A DNA stretch of 64,000 bases from Gammaproteobacteria bacterium 53_120_T64 (GCA_002162815.1 MAAT01000021.1:101687-165686); one strand, 5' to 3'; positions 1-9,385 are shown, counted from the stretch's first letter. Numbers and translations: made by a program. Notes: generated by a model not told the origin, from the letters alone.

Positions 1-1826
1 ACGTAGAGATCGCGAAACAAACCGCCGTCAATATCGGCCTCTGTCATCGTATTACCGGTCGCCAAATAGCGTCTTTTTTCGGGCCACAGGCTAGTAAAGG
101 CTTTGTTCTCAGGCTTCAGGCTAGCCCCCTGCCCCCCGTCTTTAGTCGCCTTGGAAACATCAAAGCGGCCCCTTTGAGCAATATAATTAGGGCCACGAAT
201 TTGCTCGACACTGTGAAACACAAAACCATAGCCCGCCACCTCGATACGCTCGCCGGCGACCAGCCTGACATCGCGCTGATCACTGTAATTACTGGTTAAG
301 GTAATACCGATGGCGAGCACCGCAATACCCAGATGGGCAATCACCATGCCCCAGTAGCTTTTACTCAAGCGCGCCAAGCCCGCGCGACGCCCACCGGAAT
401 GGCTACTTTTTTGCACGACATCCTGCAGGGTGAACAGTGTCAGCCACAGTGCCGCCGTCAGACCCAGCAACGAGGTCACCTTTACATCCCAGCCGGCCAA
501 TAATAGCCACAGTACTGCGAGTAGCGGACTCAGCAATAAGGGCGCTTTCGACAGAGAAAATAGCTTGCCGCTACCTTGTCGTTTCCATTGCAGGTTGGCA
601 CCGACGCCCATGGCCAGCATCAGCAATAGGCCTAGCGGCACGAAGAAAAAATTAAAATAGGGCGGGCCAACGGAAATTTTGCCCCAACCCAATACATCGG
701 CCAGCAGCGGATAGAGCGTGCCCAGTAAGACCATGGCCAGCGCTACCACCAGCAAGACATTATTCAGTAACAAGCCCGCCTCGCGGGACAACCAATTGAA
801 ACTGGCCGTCGCACCGAGGGTCGAACTGCGCAGCGCAAAGAGCAGCAGCGAACCACCAATCACCACACCGAGAAAGGCCAGAATAAACACGCCACGGGTG
901 GGGTCTGTCGCAAAGGCGTGCACCGAGGTCAGCACCCCGGAGCGAACCAGAAAGGTACCCAATAAACTCAGTGAAAAGGCCAGTATCGCCAGCAACAAGG
1001 TCCAGCTGCGAAACAGGCCGCGCTTTTCTGAGGCCGCCAAACTGTGGATTAAGGCAGTGCCGGCCAGCCAGGGCATCAGCGAGGCGTTCTCCACCGGGTC
1101 CCAAAACCACCAGCCACCCCAGCCCAATTCATAATAGGCCCACCAACTGCCGAGAAAGATACCGACGGTGAGAAATGACCAAGCGGCATTAGTCCAGGGC
1201 CGCGTCCAGCGCGCCCAGGCCGAATCCATGCGCCCCGCCATCAAGGCCGCAACGGCAAAAGCAAAGGCCACAGAGAAGCCGACATAACCCATATACAACA
1301 TCGGTGGATGAATAATCAGGCCAATATCCTGCAATAGCGGATTGAGGTCTTTGCCATCCACCGGTGGAAAGGGCAAAAGCCGCTCAAAGGGGTTGGAGGT
1401 GAGCAGCATAAACAGATAAAAGCCGACCGAGATCATGCCCATCACCGACAAGACTCGGGCCACCATGTCCGCCGGCAGACTGCGACTAAACATCGCCACC
1501 GCTAAAGTCCAACCCGCCAAGATCAGCACCCAAAGCAGCAGCGAGCCCTCGTGGGCACCCCACACGGCGCTGACCTTGTAGTAATAGGGTAGCAGTGAAT
1601 TCGAGTTATTGGCGACATAGGCAACGGAAAAATCGTCCTGTACAAATACCGTGACCAGACAGGCGAAACTGATGGCGACAAAGACAAATTGCCCACAACT
1701 CAAGGGCCGTGCCGTGGCGATCCACAAAGACTTATTGCTCAGCGTGCCCGCTAGAGGAATAAGCGCTTGAGCGCAGGCCAGACAGAGGGACAAAATCAGC
1801 GCAAAGTGGCCCAGTTCGGCAATCAT
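1..1826 (-). CDS. ccmF: Cytochrome c heme lyase subunit CcmF (3' end cut by window edge)
   Basis: CcmF is the integral-membrane heme lyase subunit of system I cytochrome c maturation; with CcmH it attaches heme to apocytochrome c on the periplasmic side. The frame is open from an ATG at 1826 to the window edge, giving 608 complete codons. The family is usually about 650 residues, so roughly the last 40 are missing. WGAHEGSLLLW is at residues 89-99 and the tryptophan-rich heme-handling WWD motif (WGGWWFWD) is at residues 236-243, both in frame. The start codon overlaps the ccmE stop as ATGA, which supports translational coupling. It is the last visible gene of the ccmABCDEF run; ccmG and ccmH would be expected beyond the left edge. 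The identification is certain; only the end is unseen. Confidence 0.97.
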   Translation of the reverse strand, partial: MIAELGHFALILSLCLACAQALIPLAGTLSNKSLWIATARPLSCGQFVFVAISFACLVTVFVQDDFSVAYVANNSNSLLPYYYKVSAVWGAHEGSLLLWVLILAGWTLAVAMFSRSLPADMVARVLSVMGMISVGFYLFMLLTSNPFERLLPFPPVDGKDLNPLLQDIGLIIHPPMLYMGYVGFSVAFAFAVAALMAGRMDSAWARWTRPWTNAAWSFLTVGIFLGSWWAYYELGWGGWWFWDPVENASLMPWLAGTALIHSLAASEKRGLFRSWTLLLAILAFSLSLLGTFLVRSGVLTSVHAFATDPTRGVFILAFLGVVIGGSLLLFALRSSTLGATASFNWLSREAGLLLNNVLLVVALAMVLLGTLYPLLADVLGWGKISVGPPYFNFFFVPLGLLLMLAMGVGANLQWKRQGSGKLFSLSKAPLLLSPLLAVLWLLLAGWDVKVTSLLGLTAALWLTLFTLQDVVQKSSHSGGRRAGLARLSKSYWGMVIAHLGIAVLAIGITLTSNYSDQRDVRLVAGERIEVAGYGFVFHSVEQIRGPNYIAQRGRFDVSKATKDGGQGASLKPENKAFTSLWPEKRRYLATGNTMTEADIDGGLFRDLY

Positions 1827-2293
1827 TCGTAGGCCCCCTTGGCTGCAGTCGAGGCCTTGGCTTTGTTGTCGATGGCTTGTTGCATGGCATCGGCCACTTC
1901 CGGCGGGGTGTATTCCTCATCGTGCTTGGCCAGCACTTGCTGGGCGACAAACACGCCGTCATCACCCAGAGTGCCGGTGGCAACGGCAGCCTCGTCCTCG
2001 GCGAAGAGATCGGGCAAGATGCCGGAGTAATGAATCCTCAGTGTTGCCGCACCATCACTGACCAGAAAAGAGCTGTCGAGTGAATCACTGGCGCGCTCTA
2101 AACTGTCGACCACCACCATGCCACCGACGCGGATCTGAGTATTGCCGGGGGCCTGCCCCGCCGCCACCTGGGAGGGGGTATAAAACAAGTTAATATTCTC
2201 CCGCAGGGCGTAGCTCAACAGACCGACGACCAACGACGCTATCACCACAATAAACACCACCACCAATAAACGTTGCTTGCGCGCTGGCTTCAT
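1823..2293 (-). CDS. ccmE: Cytochrome c maturation heme chaperone CcmE
   Basis: CcmE is a membrane-anchored periplasmic chaperone that binds heme covalently and passes it from the CcmABCD complex to CcmF. The protein has 156 residues, normal for the family. A single N-terminal transmembrane anchor lies at about residues 9-28, followed by the beta-barrel domain. The heme-binding signature HxxxY is present with His124 and Tyr128 in a KHDEEYTPPEV context. It starts in a TAATG overlap with ccmD and ends in an ATGA overlap with ccmF, so the three are tightly coupled. Confidence 0.97.
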   Translation of the reverse strand: MKPARKQRLLVVVFIVVIASLVVGLLSYALRENINLFYTPSQVAAGQAPGNTQIRVGGMVVVDSLERASDSLDSSFLVSDGAATLRIHYSGILPDLFAEDEAAVATGTLGDDGVFVAQQVLAKHDEEYTPPEVADAMQQAIDNKAKASTAAKGAYE

Positions 2294-2481
2294 TAACTCT
2301 CACCTCTGGGTCGCTGTGTCTGCAGGCGCCGGCGCAGTTCGCCGAGCAGTGCACGCTGGCGACGCAGGGGCGACAGTGCCAACCAGGCCATGATCGTCAG
2401 ACTGACGCCATAGGCGGCCCACACATAGGGGCCGTGTCCCGCCATCGCTAAAAAAGCATCAAAACTATCAAATTGAAACAT
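2293..2481 (-). CDS. ccmD: Heme exporter subunit CcmD
   Basis: This is a 62-residue single-pass membrane protein of the CcmABCD complex that helps release holo-CcmE. It has the usual CcmD layout: an N-terminal segment with FxAMxGHGPYVWAAYG (about residues 10-25), one transmembrane helix at about 17-38, then a basic cytoplasmic tail rich in Arg and Gln. Its stop overlaps the ccmE start (TAATG). Position between ccmC and ccmE confirms the call despite the small size. Confidence 0.93.
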   Translation of the reverse strand: MFQFDSFDAFLAMAGHGPYVWAAYGVSLTIMAWLALSPLRRQRALLGELRRRLQTQRPRGES

Positions 2482-2533
2482 GGTTTATTTTCTCTATCTT
2501 GCGCTCAGTATTGCGTTAATCGCTATTACCTAA

Positions 2534-3271
2534 CTACTTGCCTGCGGCCAGTTCTTTGACCCAGGTCGTGCGACGTTCACGCTGGAGAATTTCCGTGCGT
2601 GTATTGAGCAGTAAAACCAGGGCATAAAAACAGTAGAAGCCGAGAATCATCACCAATAGCGGCTTAAACATATCCGGGTGCATCGAGGGCGCACCAGTCA
2701 GTTTAATCGTTGCGGGCTGATGCAAGGTATACCACCAGTCCACCGACTTATAAATAATCGGGATATTCACCGTGCCCACCAGCGCCAAAATAGCGCAGGC
2801 CCGCGCCGAGGTCTCCCGCGTACTGAAAGACCGCGACAGGGCAATAATACCGATGTAGAGAAACAGCAGCACTAGCATCGAGGTGATTCTCGCATCCCAG
2901 ATCCAGTAGGTGCCCCAGGTCGGCTTACCCCAAATAGCCCCGGTGAACAGTGCGATAAAGGTCAATGCAGCACCTAGGGGTGCAGCCGCAACCATCACCA
3001 TATCGGCCAACTTTATTTTCCAAATCATGCCGACAGCGCCCGCCGCCGCCATCACGTAGTAACCCGCCAGTGCCAAAAATGAGGCCGGCACATGAATATA
3101 AATAATCCGAAAGCTATTGCCCTGCCGGGCATCCTGCGGCGCAAAGGCCAGACCCCAAACCACACCCGTGACAATTAACACCACTGAGGCCAGGGCCAGC
3201 CAGGGCAAAAACTTGCTGCTGAGGTGATAGAACCAGCGCGGCGAACCCAATTTGTGAAACCACTGCCACAT
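2534..3271 (-). CDS. ccmC: Heme-handling membrane protein CcmC
   Basis: CcmC presents heme to CcmE at the periplasmic face of the inner membrane. It has 245 residues and about six transmembrane helices. The WWD domain is at about residues 114-127 (WGKPTWGTYWIWDAR), and the two heme-ligand histidines of the family are visible as His60 (IYIHVP) and His184 (YTLHQP). The length is normal. The gene sits 52 bp upstream of ccmD in the ccm operon. Confidence 0.97.
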   Translation of the reverse strand: MWQWFHKLGSPRWFYHLSSKFLPWLALASVVLIVTGVVWGLAFAPQDARQGNSFRIIYIHVPASFLALAGYYVMAAAGAVGMIWKIKLADMVMVAAAPLGAALTFIALFTGAIWGKPTWGTYWIWDARITSMLVLLFLYIGIIALSRSFSTRETSARACAILALVGTVNIPIIYKSVDWWYTLHQPATIKLTGAPSMHPDMFKPLLVMILGFYCFYALVLLLNTRTEILQRERRTTWVKELAAGK

Positions 3272-3310
3272 AGATAATTACCTATAAAAACGACTCGTTT
3301 AAAAAGCGGG

Positions 3311-3991
3311 TCAGCCGTTAATGCCCACTTTAAGTGCACCGGCGGCCGCAAAGGGCGCCAGCAATAAGGAAAAGGCCGCTACCGCCGCCAATATCGCCAT
3401 CACCCCGCCGTAGTTCATGCCATCGACCGCCCGCTGCACGGCACTGGTGCCAAAAATCAAGACCGGCACGTAGAGCGGCATCACCAGCAGCGACAGTAAA
3501 ACACTGCCTTTGTGCAGAGCCACGGTGAGGGCCGCGCCCACTGCACCCAGTAAGCTAAACACCGCTGTGCCCAGCGCCAGCCCCAACAACAAGGGTAAGA
3601 AGCCCGCCCCAGGCAGTGACAAGATCATGCCCAGTAGGGGCGAAAACAGCACCACGGGTAAACCGGTCACCAACCAGTGGGCAATTATCTTCGCCAATAC
3701 CAGTAACCACAGCGGCTCGGGGCTGAGCATCAATTGCACCAGGGAGCCATCGGCAAAATCGGCCTGAAATAAATTATCGAGGGCCAGTAAGGTTGCCAGT
3801 AAGGCGCTAATCCAGATCATACCCGGCGCCATGGCTGCCAGTCGCGTCGGTTCGGGGCTAATACCTAGTGGCACCAGCGTCACCACGATGAGGAAGAAAA
3901 ACAGTGGGTTAAGTAGATCGCCACGGTGGCGCATGGCGATGGAGAGATCGCGTTGTATAACAGCAAAGAAGGCACCACCGAGGCTTGTCAC
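3311..3991 (-). CDS. ccmB: Heme exporter membrane subunit CcmB
   Basis: CcmB is the transmembrane subunit of the CcmAB ABC transporter that energises heme transfer from CcmC to CcmE. It has 226 residues with about six hydrophobic helices, as usual. The start is a GTG that abuts the ccmA TAG stop with no spacer, so translation is probably coupled. An N-terminal cytoplasmic stretch (about residues 1-24, with RDLSIAMRHRGD) precedes the first helix, as in known CcmB proteins. Confidence 0.96.
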   Translation of the reverse strand: MTSLGGAFFAVIQRDLSIAMRHRGDLLNPLFFFLIVVTLVPLGISPEPTRLAAMAPGMIWISALLATLLALDNLFQADFADGSLVQLMLSPEPLWLLVLAKIIAHWLVTGLPVVLFSPLLGMILSLPGAGFLPLLLGLALGTAVFSLLGAVGAALTVALHKGSVLLSLLVMPLYVPVLIFGTSAVQRAVDGMNYGGVMAILAAVAAFSLLLAPFAAAGALKVGING

Positions 3992-4630
3992 CTAGTATGC
4001 TACCTCTGTCATGGCATCCAGCGCGAGTGTCCGCAGCGCCGGAATTGCCAATGGCTGGTGGCTACTTAACACCACGCCCCCGCCCTCTGCCACATGGCCC
4101 AGCAACAGCGCCTCAAGATCGGCAATACCCTCAACATCCAGAGCCGTCAGTGGCTCGTCGAGCAGCCATAATTTGGCCTCACTCATACAGAGAATTGCCA
4201 ACGCCGCGCGCCGCAACTGACCGGCCGACAGGGTATAACAGGGTACATCTTCAAAACCAGCCAAGCCGATACGAGCCAGTGCCGCGCCACTACTGACCCG
4301 TGATAGCGGCTGTAACTGACTGAGCCAGTGAAGGTTTTCACGGGGAGTGAGGGACAACTTGAGGCCGGACTGATGACCCACAAAGGCCATCGCAGTCAAA
4401 TACTCTTGTCGACAGCGACTAATATCTCGACCCTGCCAGTGAAGGCTGCCAGCCGTCGGTGCTTGAATGGTCGCTAGAATATGTAGAAGGGTTGTTTTAC
4501 CACAACCATTGGCGCCGGTAATTTGCAGTATCTCACCGGCCTTGAGCGCGCCGCACAGATCACTGAACAGAGGCCAGTCATCCCGTTCGAAAGTCAGCGC
4601 TCGAAACTCCAGCAGTGGTTGCGATGACAA
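3992..4630 (-). CDS. ccmA: Heme exporter ATP-binding subunit CcmA
   Basis: CcmA is the ATPase of the CcmABCD holo-CcmE release complex at the cytoplasmic face of the inner membrane. The protein has 212 residues. Walker A GANGCGKTT is at residues 39-47, the ABC signature LSAGQ at 134-138 and Walker B LWLLDEP at 154-160. It is the first gene of the ccm operon, preceded by a hairpin that may end upstream transcription. The ATG at 4630 gives normal family length. Confidence 0.97.
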   Translation of the reverse strand: MSSQPLLEFRALTFERDDWPLFSDLCGALKAGEILQITGANGCGKTTLLHILATIQAPTAGSLHWQGRDISRCRQEYLTAMAFVGHQSGLKLSLTPRENLHWLSQLQPLSRVSSGAALARIGLAGFEDVPCYTLSAGQLRRAALAILCMSEAKLWLLDEPLTALDVEGIADLEALLLGHVAEGGGVVLSSHQPLAIPALRTLALDAMTEVAY

Positions 4631-4642
4631 GCGCTAGCCCCC

Positions 4643-4680
4643 TCAAAAATGAAGGGCGCATTATGCCCCAAAAGCGCCCT
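4643..4680 (-). terminator. Possible rho-independent terminator upstream of ccmA
   Basis: On the minus strand a 7-bp stem (AGGGCGC/GCGCCCT at 4653-4659 and 4674-4680) with a 14-nt loop is followed by TCATTTTT. It lies between the end of the small gene at 4713 and the ccmA start at 4630, so it could separate the two units. The T-run is interrupted and the loop is large, so strength is uncertain. Confidence 0.45.
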
Positions 4681-4712
4681 CTGTGCAGGCTGCTTAGAGC
4701 GAGGTAGCGCGC

Positions 4713-4892
4713 TTAATCAAACTCGTAATCGGCGATTTGTCGCTCCAGACGGCGCTGTTCTAATTTCTCGTCGAGACGCCTTCGCTGCTCACTGGAAACT
4801 CTGACCGTCTGCTTGTCATCACGGGGCTTATCCAGCTCACCACGCGGCTCACTGTAGGACTCTTCCAAGCCACCAAAATCATCGTCAGCCAT
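4713..4892 (-). CDS. Small PA3496-like protein of unknown function
   Basis: This encodes a 59-residue, highly charged protein. The C-terminal half (about residues 32-59, with RRRLDEKLEQRRLERQIADYEFD spread over the end) resembles the PA3496 family, a group of small gammaproteobacterial proteins proposed to affect envelope integrity. The N-terminal half is acidic (DDDFGGLEE). No signal peptide or membrane segment is seen. The frame stays open upstream to 4997 (94 residues), but the ATG at 4892 has a good GGGAG ribosome site 8 nt upstream and gives a family-like length, so I choose it. The family assignment is by pattern only and the function is unknown. Confidence 0.6.
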   Translation of the reverse strand: MADDDFGGLEESYSEPRGELDKPRDDKQTVRVSSEQRRRLDEKLEQRRLERQIADYEFD

Positions 4893-5112
4893 ACCAACAT
4901 CTCCCAACTTCGATACCATTGAATGGAAACGTCGTTTGCTCAACCTGTACTTGTCAAAATCCCTATTAAACGAGGCGAGGTCACAAAAGTACGTCAACGA
5001 CTGGCACGATGACTACTGTGTAAAAGTACCAGTTAGGCAAAAAATAGGCCTATAAGCCTAGAGCGTCAAGGAAGTTAAACCTATAAAAAGAACTACTCCT
5101 CATAAGTTATTT

Positions 5113-5730
5113 TTATAGCGGAGCCAAGCTTTCGAGGTGAACCAGATCTTCGGGGCGGTCAATATCGTGTAACACCGGTAGTTCAACGTAGGACAGTTGT
5201 AAGGACGCCAAGCGCGCTCGAGTCTGAGCCAGCACGCGGCAGGTACTCCACGCCACACCCGCAAACACTCTCTGCTCAGCCACTTTCATGGCGATCAAGA
5301 CATAGCCGCCGTCCGCCGCCGGGCCGAGTACAACATCGACACTGCCGAGAGCCTGTAAAGTCCGACGTAGATAGCGGGTATTGATGGCCGGACAATCACT
5401 GCCAATCAAGATCACCGATTGCCATTGCTGTAGACCCGTAGCAATGGCCAAGTGCATGCGCTCACCCAGGTCGATACCGCGCTGGTATTGAATATCGGGT
5501 GGCGGCAGTAGACTTTGAAAAAAACCGGTGCTGTCTACGTCACTGACCCACAACTGGCTCTGGCAGAGGTCTTCTTGGTGAAGGGTGGCATGGGTGCGCC
5601 GCACTAAGTCCCGGTGTAGCTGCAAACTCTGTAGCTCGCTCAGCACCGGCTGCATACGGGTTTTGACCCGGCCCAAGAGCGGGGCCTTAGCAAACTGAAT
5701 CAGTAGAGCCTCGGGGAATTCATAGCTCAA
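5113..5730 (-). CDS. TIGR04282-type glycosyltransferase (arsenosugar-associated)
   Basis: This 205-residue GT-A-fold transferase belongs to the DUF2064/TIGR04282 family, described as rSAM/selenodomain-associated transferase 1 and linked to arsenosugar biosynthesis. The N-terminal QFAKAPLLGRVKTRM (about residues 12-26) is the nucleotide-sugar-binding signature of the family. A GSDCPAI metal and nucleotide site lies near residue 110 and a GPAADGGYVLI motif near 137. It is cytoplasmic, with no membrane segment. It is followed upstream by a second glycosyltransferase and the radical SAM gene arsS on the same strand, 31 bp away, forming one probable operon. The acceptor and donor are not known from sequence. 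Confidence 0.88.
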   Translation of the reverse strand: MSYEFPEALLIQFAKAPLLGRVKTRMQPVLSELQSLQLHRDLVRRTHATLHQEDLCQSQLWVSDVDSTGFFQSLLPPPDIQYQRGIDLGERMHLAIATGLQQWQSVILIGSDCPAINTRYLRRTLQALGSVDVVLGPAADGGYVLIAMKVAEQRVFAGVAWSTCRVLAQTRARLASLQLSYVELPVLHDIDRPEDLVHLESLAPL

Positions 5731-5761
5731 GGCGTTGACTCATTCTGTCTCGGGATGAGGC

Positions 5762-6496
5762 TCAAGAGTCTTCGGGAGGATAGTAGCGCTGTGCCAGAAC
5801 CTTCGGTGAGGTCCCCAAAAAATAGCCGAGGCGTAGACGCCACATTAAGAGGATCGTCGGCCAAACGCCATCACGCTGCCATTTACGACCTGAGGTCTCC
5901 GCCTTGGCATTGATAAAGAGGGGCCGGGATTGACGCTTCAAACGCTTACTTAGCTCAATATCTTCCATTAAGGGGATATCGGCAAAGCCGCCAATCTGCT
6001 CAAAAACCTCGCGTTTTACAAATTGGCATTGATCACCCGTACCGATACTGGTCAGAAAGGAACGTCGGTTCATCAACCACTGCACGACCCGCAGCAGAGG
6101 TGATGCGCCCCGGATCTTGATACCAAAAAAGCCCCACACTGCAGACGTAAAGCTCCACACCAGCATGATATCTGGCAGGTTAACGGGTAGCCGAGTATCG
6201 GCGTGGAGAAACAGCAACCAGTCTCGATCGGCCAGGCCGGCACCGACATTCATCTGTTGCGCCCGACCCTTGTCACTACGAACCACTTGGTCGGCCAGGG
6301 GTGTCGCCACCGCGATGGTGTCATCATCGCTACCACCATCGACGACAATGACCTGAACCCCCTGTTTTCTCAGCGTTTGTAAGCGGCGCAGACAGGGGTA
6401 GATCTCCTCCGCCTCATTAAGTACCGGAATCACTATCGAAAGTGATAGTGATTCACTTTCATCAGCCTGTTTATCGTGCGACGAAATCGTAGCCAT
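5762..6496 (-). CDS. TIGR04283-type family 2 glycosyltransferase (arsenosugar-associated)
   Basis: This is a family 2 GT-A glycosyltransferase of 244 residues. LSIVIPVLNEAEEI is near residues 18-32, VIVVDGGSDDDT near 50-61 and the DxD-like FLHADTRLP near 97-105, matching TIGR04283 (rSAM/selenodomain-associated transferase 2). A longer frame begins at a TTG at 6514 and overlaps arsS. The ATG at 6496 has a TGAGGA ribosome site and begins 7 nt after the arsS stop, so it is preferred. It is presumably cotranscribed with arsS and the TIGR04282 gene. Its role in adding the ribose-derived or other sugar part is inferred from family and context. Confidence 0.88.
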   Translation of the reverse strand: MATISSHDKQADESESLSLSIVIPVLNEAEEIYPCLRRLQTLRKQGVQVIVVDGGSDDDTIAVATPLADQVVRSDKGRAQQMNVGAGLADRDWLLFLHADTRLPVNLPDIMLVWSFTSAVWGFFGIKIRGASPLLRVVQWLMNRRSFLTSIGTGDQCQFVKREVFEQIGGFADIPLMEDIELSKRLKRQSRPLFINAKAETSGRKWQRDGVWPTILLMWRLRLGYFLGTSPKVLAQRYYPPEDS

Positions 6497-6503
6497 ACTT
6501 GAT

Positions 6504-7508
6504 TTATTCCTCAACTAATGAACCTCCGCAACTACTACCCTGCCCGGCCGTGCAGGCGTAACAATGCTCGCCGACAATTATTTCCTGGGCTGAAAAATCA
6601 AGCTCGAGCAAGTCCCGCAAATGGGCTGGCGCGCTGTCGCTAGCAATCAAACTTTGTGATTTTTTGCTACAGCCATTACCTCGTTTAAGAGGCAGTTCTA
6701 ACATCTGATTAAAATCACAATCGTAGAGATTGCCCCGCCAATCAACACTCAGCAAACGTCGACACATCAATGTCTGTAAATTCTCAGCACTGTAATTGTC
6801 TTTTAACAATTGCATGTAGGCCCGGTACTCGCCCTTGGCCAGCAACATCGCACCATAGCGCTTAATAGGCATATTGGTAATGGTAAAAAGCTGATCAAAT
6901 TGCAGGCCGAAGTCACGCTGTAAATGGGCTTTGTACTCTTGCTCTAGCGCCCCTTGAGGGGGTGGTAAAAACGTACCGTTGGGATTGTAAACCAAGTTTA
7001 ATTTAAGCCCATTACCCTGCCCATAACCCAGTGCATTCAATTGCTGCAAGGCAGTAATACTCGTTTCAAAAATCCCCTTGCCGCGCTGCTCGGCGACATT
7101 TTGCGCAGAGTAACAGGGCAGCGAGGCAACAATTTCGACGCCCTGAGTGGCGAGAAATTCGGCCAGATCATGGTAGCCGGGCTCCTGCAGTATCGTCAAA
7201 TTGCAGCGGTCTATAACCGCGACCCCAAGCCCACGAGCTCGCTCGACCAGGTAGCGAAAATGGGGGTTCATCTCTGGTGCCCCTCCCGTCAAATCGAGAG
7301 TCTTGAAATTGCGCTGCGCCAGTACCTCAAGCACCAGATCAACCTGCTCGCGAGCCATTAATTCGGTGCGTTGGGGGCCGGCATTGACGTGACAGTGGCT
7401 GCAGCTCAAATTGCAGAGATAACCGAGATTGACCTGCAAGGTCTCAGGTACTTCGCGCTGTATCGCAGGGAAGTCGCTGTCGAGTAAAAGCGGGCGAGTA
7501 TCATGCAC
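6504..7508 (-). CDS. arsS: Radical SAM protein ArsS (arsenosugar biosynthesis)
   Basis: ArsS-type proteins are radical SAM enzymes proposed to join a SAM-derived deoxyadenosyl group to methylated arsenic on the route to arsenosugars. The N-terminal radical SAM cluster CNLSCSHC (CX3CX2C) lies about 30 residues in, inside the family signature LQVNLGYLCNLSCSHCHVNAGP. A cysteine-rich C-terminus (LMCRR, DCDF, GEHCYACTAGQGSSCGG) fits the auxiliary selenodomain/DUF3641 region; the last site carries TGC cysteine, not selenocysteine. The frame extends to a GTG at 7538 (344 residues). The GTG at 7508 gives the family-typical MHDTRPLL start (334 residues) with GGGAAG upstream, so I choose it. No arsM or arsR is visible in the window. 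Confidence 0.9.
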   Translation of the reverse strand: MHDTRPLLLDSDFPAIQREVPETLQVNLGYLCNLSCSHCHVNAGPQRTELMAREQVDLVLEVLAQRNFKTLDLTGGAPEMNPHFRYLVERARGLGVAVIDRCNLTILQEPGYHDLAEFLATQGVEIVASLPCYSAQNVAEQRGKGIFETSITALQQLNALGYGQGNGLKLNLVYNPNGTFLPPPQGALEQEYKAHLQRDFGLQFDQLFTITNMPIKRYGAMLLAKGEYRAYMQLLKDNYSAENLQTLMCRRLLSVDWRGNLYDCDFNQMLELPLKRGNGCSKKSQSLIASDSAPAHLRDLLELDFSAQEIIVGEHCYACTAGQGSSCGGSLVEE

Positions 7509-7611
7509 GGTCGTTAGCTTCCCAGAGTTTCCACACACGATGGTCTTTCATCGGTAGAGCTGCAGTGTCAGCCAATATCGGCCAGCCCCATCAACGTGGT
7601 CATTTAATAAC

Positions 7612-8223
7612 TTAGCGACGACTTTCCCTCACGGGACGGAAGGATTGCCGGTGTACGGGACTGGGGCCCAGTGCCTGCAGTGCGGCGAGGTGCTGGGCCG
7701 TACCGTAACCCTTGTGGGCCGCAAAACCATAACCCGGGTAGCGTTCATCCAGCTCGGTCAGCTCGGCGTCGCGGGTGACCTTGGCAATAATTGACGCGGC
7801 ACTAATGGCCGCAATCCGCCCGTCGCCACCAACTATGGCCTGGGCGCTATAGTCCCACATTGGCAGCCGATTGCCATCGACCAGCACCAGCTCCGGAACC
7901 AGAGGTAGCGCATCGACGGCTCTCACCATCGCCAGCATGGTCGCCTGTAGAATATTGATCGCATCAATCTCTGCCACACTGGCTCGCCCCAGCGTCCAGT
8001 GCAGGGCTTTTTCTTTGATCTCGTGATACAACATTTCGCGCCGTTTCTCACTGAGCTTTTTAGAATCCGCCAAACCGACAATCGGCCGCTCGGGGTCGAG
8101 TATCACTGCAGCGGTAACCACATCACCCGCCAATGGGCCGCGGCCGACTTCGTCAACACCGGCGAGTAGACGGATACGCTCCCAGCGCGGGTCAATCGAC
8201 ACCTCTGCTTTCCTCGACGCCAT
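7612..8223 (-). CDS. rnhB: Ribonuclease HII
   Basis: RNase HII nicks RNA-DNA hybrids and removes misincorporated ribonucleotides. The protein has 203 residues. The catalytic signature [15 protein letters not shown] starts near residue 20 (Asp and Glu of DEVGRG), with VLVDGN near residue 115 and the later SIIAKVTRD stretch. The start at 8223 overlaps the lpxB stop as TAATG; a longer frame starting at 8292 would overlap lpxB by 70 bp and adds unconserved residues, so it is rejected. It ends the lpx operon. Confidence 0.96.
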   Translation of the reverse strand: MASRKAEVSIDPRWERIRLLAGVDEVGRGPLAGDVVTAAVILDPERPIVGLADSKKLSEKRREMLYHEIKEKALHWTLGRASVAEIDAINILQATMLAMVRAVDALPLVPELVLVDGNRLPMWDYSAQAIVGGDGRIAAISAASIIAKVTRDAELTELDERYPGYGFAAHKGYGTAQHLAALQALGPSPVHRQSFRPVRESRR

Positions 8224-9383
8224 TACTGAGCCCTTCTCTGGGTTGCAATGACCGACAATACCGCCTCGGCTGCTTTCTGGCTGCCATTGCATTGTATTTG
8301 CCGGTGTATCTCGGTGAAGTCATTGCGCAACTGTACCGCCAGTGTTGAATCACCAAGCCGCGCCAACAAGAGTTCGGCAAGGGGTTCTGCGGTGGCAGCA
8401 TCTTGTAGAACCTCTGGCACCAATTCTCGACCCGCCAAAAGATTGGGCAGGGAAACATAGGGTACTTTCAACATTCTGGATACGATGGCGTGGGTCAGCC
8501 AGCCGGTTTTATAACTGACCACCATCGGTTTCTTCAACAACATTGCCTCCAGAGCCGTGGTTCCGGAGGCGAGCAAGACGACATCGGCCGCCTCCATCGC
8601 CAGGTGAGATTGGCCGTCGAGTACGGTTATCGGTAGGTCACCGGCATTGACCAGCATCGCATCAATCTGTTGGCGCCGCGCAGGATTAGCCGCAGGTAAA
8701 ACAAACCTTAAGCTGGCATTTGCCTGCAGACAGAGACGCGCCGTATCGAGAAACAGCTGGCCCAATAGCGCCACTTCAGAATGGCGACTGCCCGGTAGCA
8801 AGGCGATGACAGGACCGTCGCTAGGTATATTCAACTGCGCCCGCGCCCCGGACATATCGGGAACCAGAGGTAACTCGTCAGCCAGGTGGTGGCCAACAAA
8901 GGTAACCGGGACAGCATGACGGCGATAAAAGTCGGCCTCAAAGGGCAACAGGGTGAGCATATGGTCGACCGCCCTGGCTATTTTTTTAATCCTACCCTGG
9001 CGCCAGGCCCAAACCGAGGGGCTGACATAGTGTACGGTGGAGATACCCACTTTTTTTAAACGTAGCTCAATGCCGAGATTAAAATCGGGGGCGTCGATAC
9101 CAATGAATACATCGGGGGGGGACGCGATAAAGTGATCGACTAGGCCGCGACGCATACGCAGTAATTCAGGTAAGCGCTTTAAGGGTTCCACCAAACCCAT
9201 CACCGACAGAGTCTCCATCGGGTAGAGCGAGGTACAGCCCAGCGCCTGCATTTTACTGCCAGCGACACCTTCGAAGATGGCATCGGGGTGAGATTGTTGC
9301 AGCGCGGCCATTAGGCCCGCACCGAGCTGGTCACCCGAGGCCTCGCCGACGACAAGGCCGATACGTAAAGGACGATTAACCAC
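8223..9383 (-). CDS. lpxB: Lipid-A-disaccharide synthase
   Basis: LpxB condenses UDP-2,3-diacylglucosamine with lipid X to form the lipid A disaccharide at the inner face of the cytoplasmic membrane (GT19 family). The protein has 386 residues, near the family norm. The N-terminal [17 protein letters not shown] motif, [11 protein letters not shown] (about residues 121-131) and [10 protein letters not shown] (about 195-204) are all present. The start is a GTG two bases after the lpxA stop. Its stop overlaps rnhB. Confidence 0.97.
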   Translation of the reverse strand: MVNRPLRIGLVVGEASGDQLGAGLMAALQQSHPDAIFEGVAGSKMQALGCTSLYPMETLSVMGLVEPLKRLPELLRMRRGLVDHFIASPPDVFIGIDAPDFNLGIELRLKKVGISTVHYVSPSVWAWRQGRIKKIARAVDHMLTLLPFEADFYRRHAVPVTFVGHHLADELPLVPDMSGARAQLNIPSDGPVIALLPGSRHSEVALLGQLFLDTARLCLQANASLRFVLPAANPARRQQIDAMLVNAGDLPITVLDGQSHLAMEAADVVLLASGTTALEAMLLKKPMVVSYKTGWLTHAIVSRMLKVPYVSLPNLLAGRELVPEVLQDAATAEPLAELLLARLGDSTLAVQLRNDFTEIHRQIQCNGSQKAAEAVLSVIATQRRAQ

Positions 9384-9385
9384 GA

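Noticed and set aside
6504..7508. Selenocysteine in ArsS
   Set aside because: Some related proteins use TGA-encoded selenocysteine in the C-terminal domain, but the final cysteine here is encoded by TGC and the frame ends in TAA.
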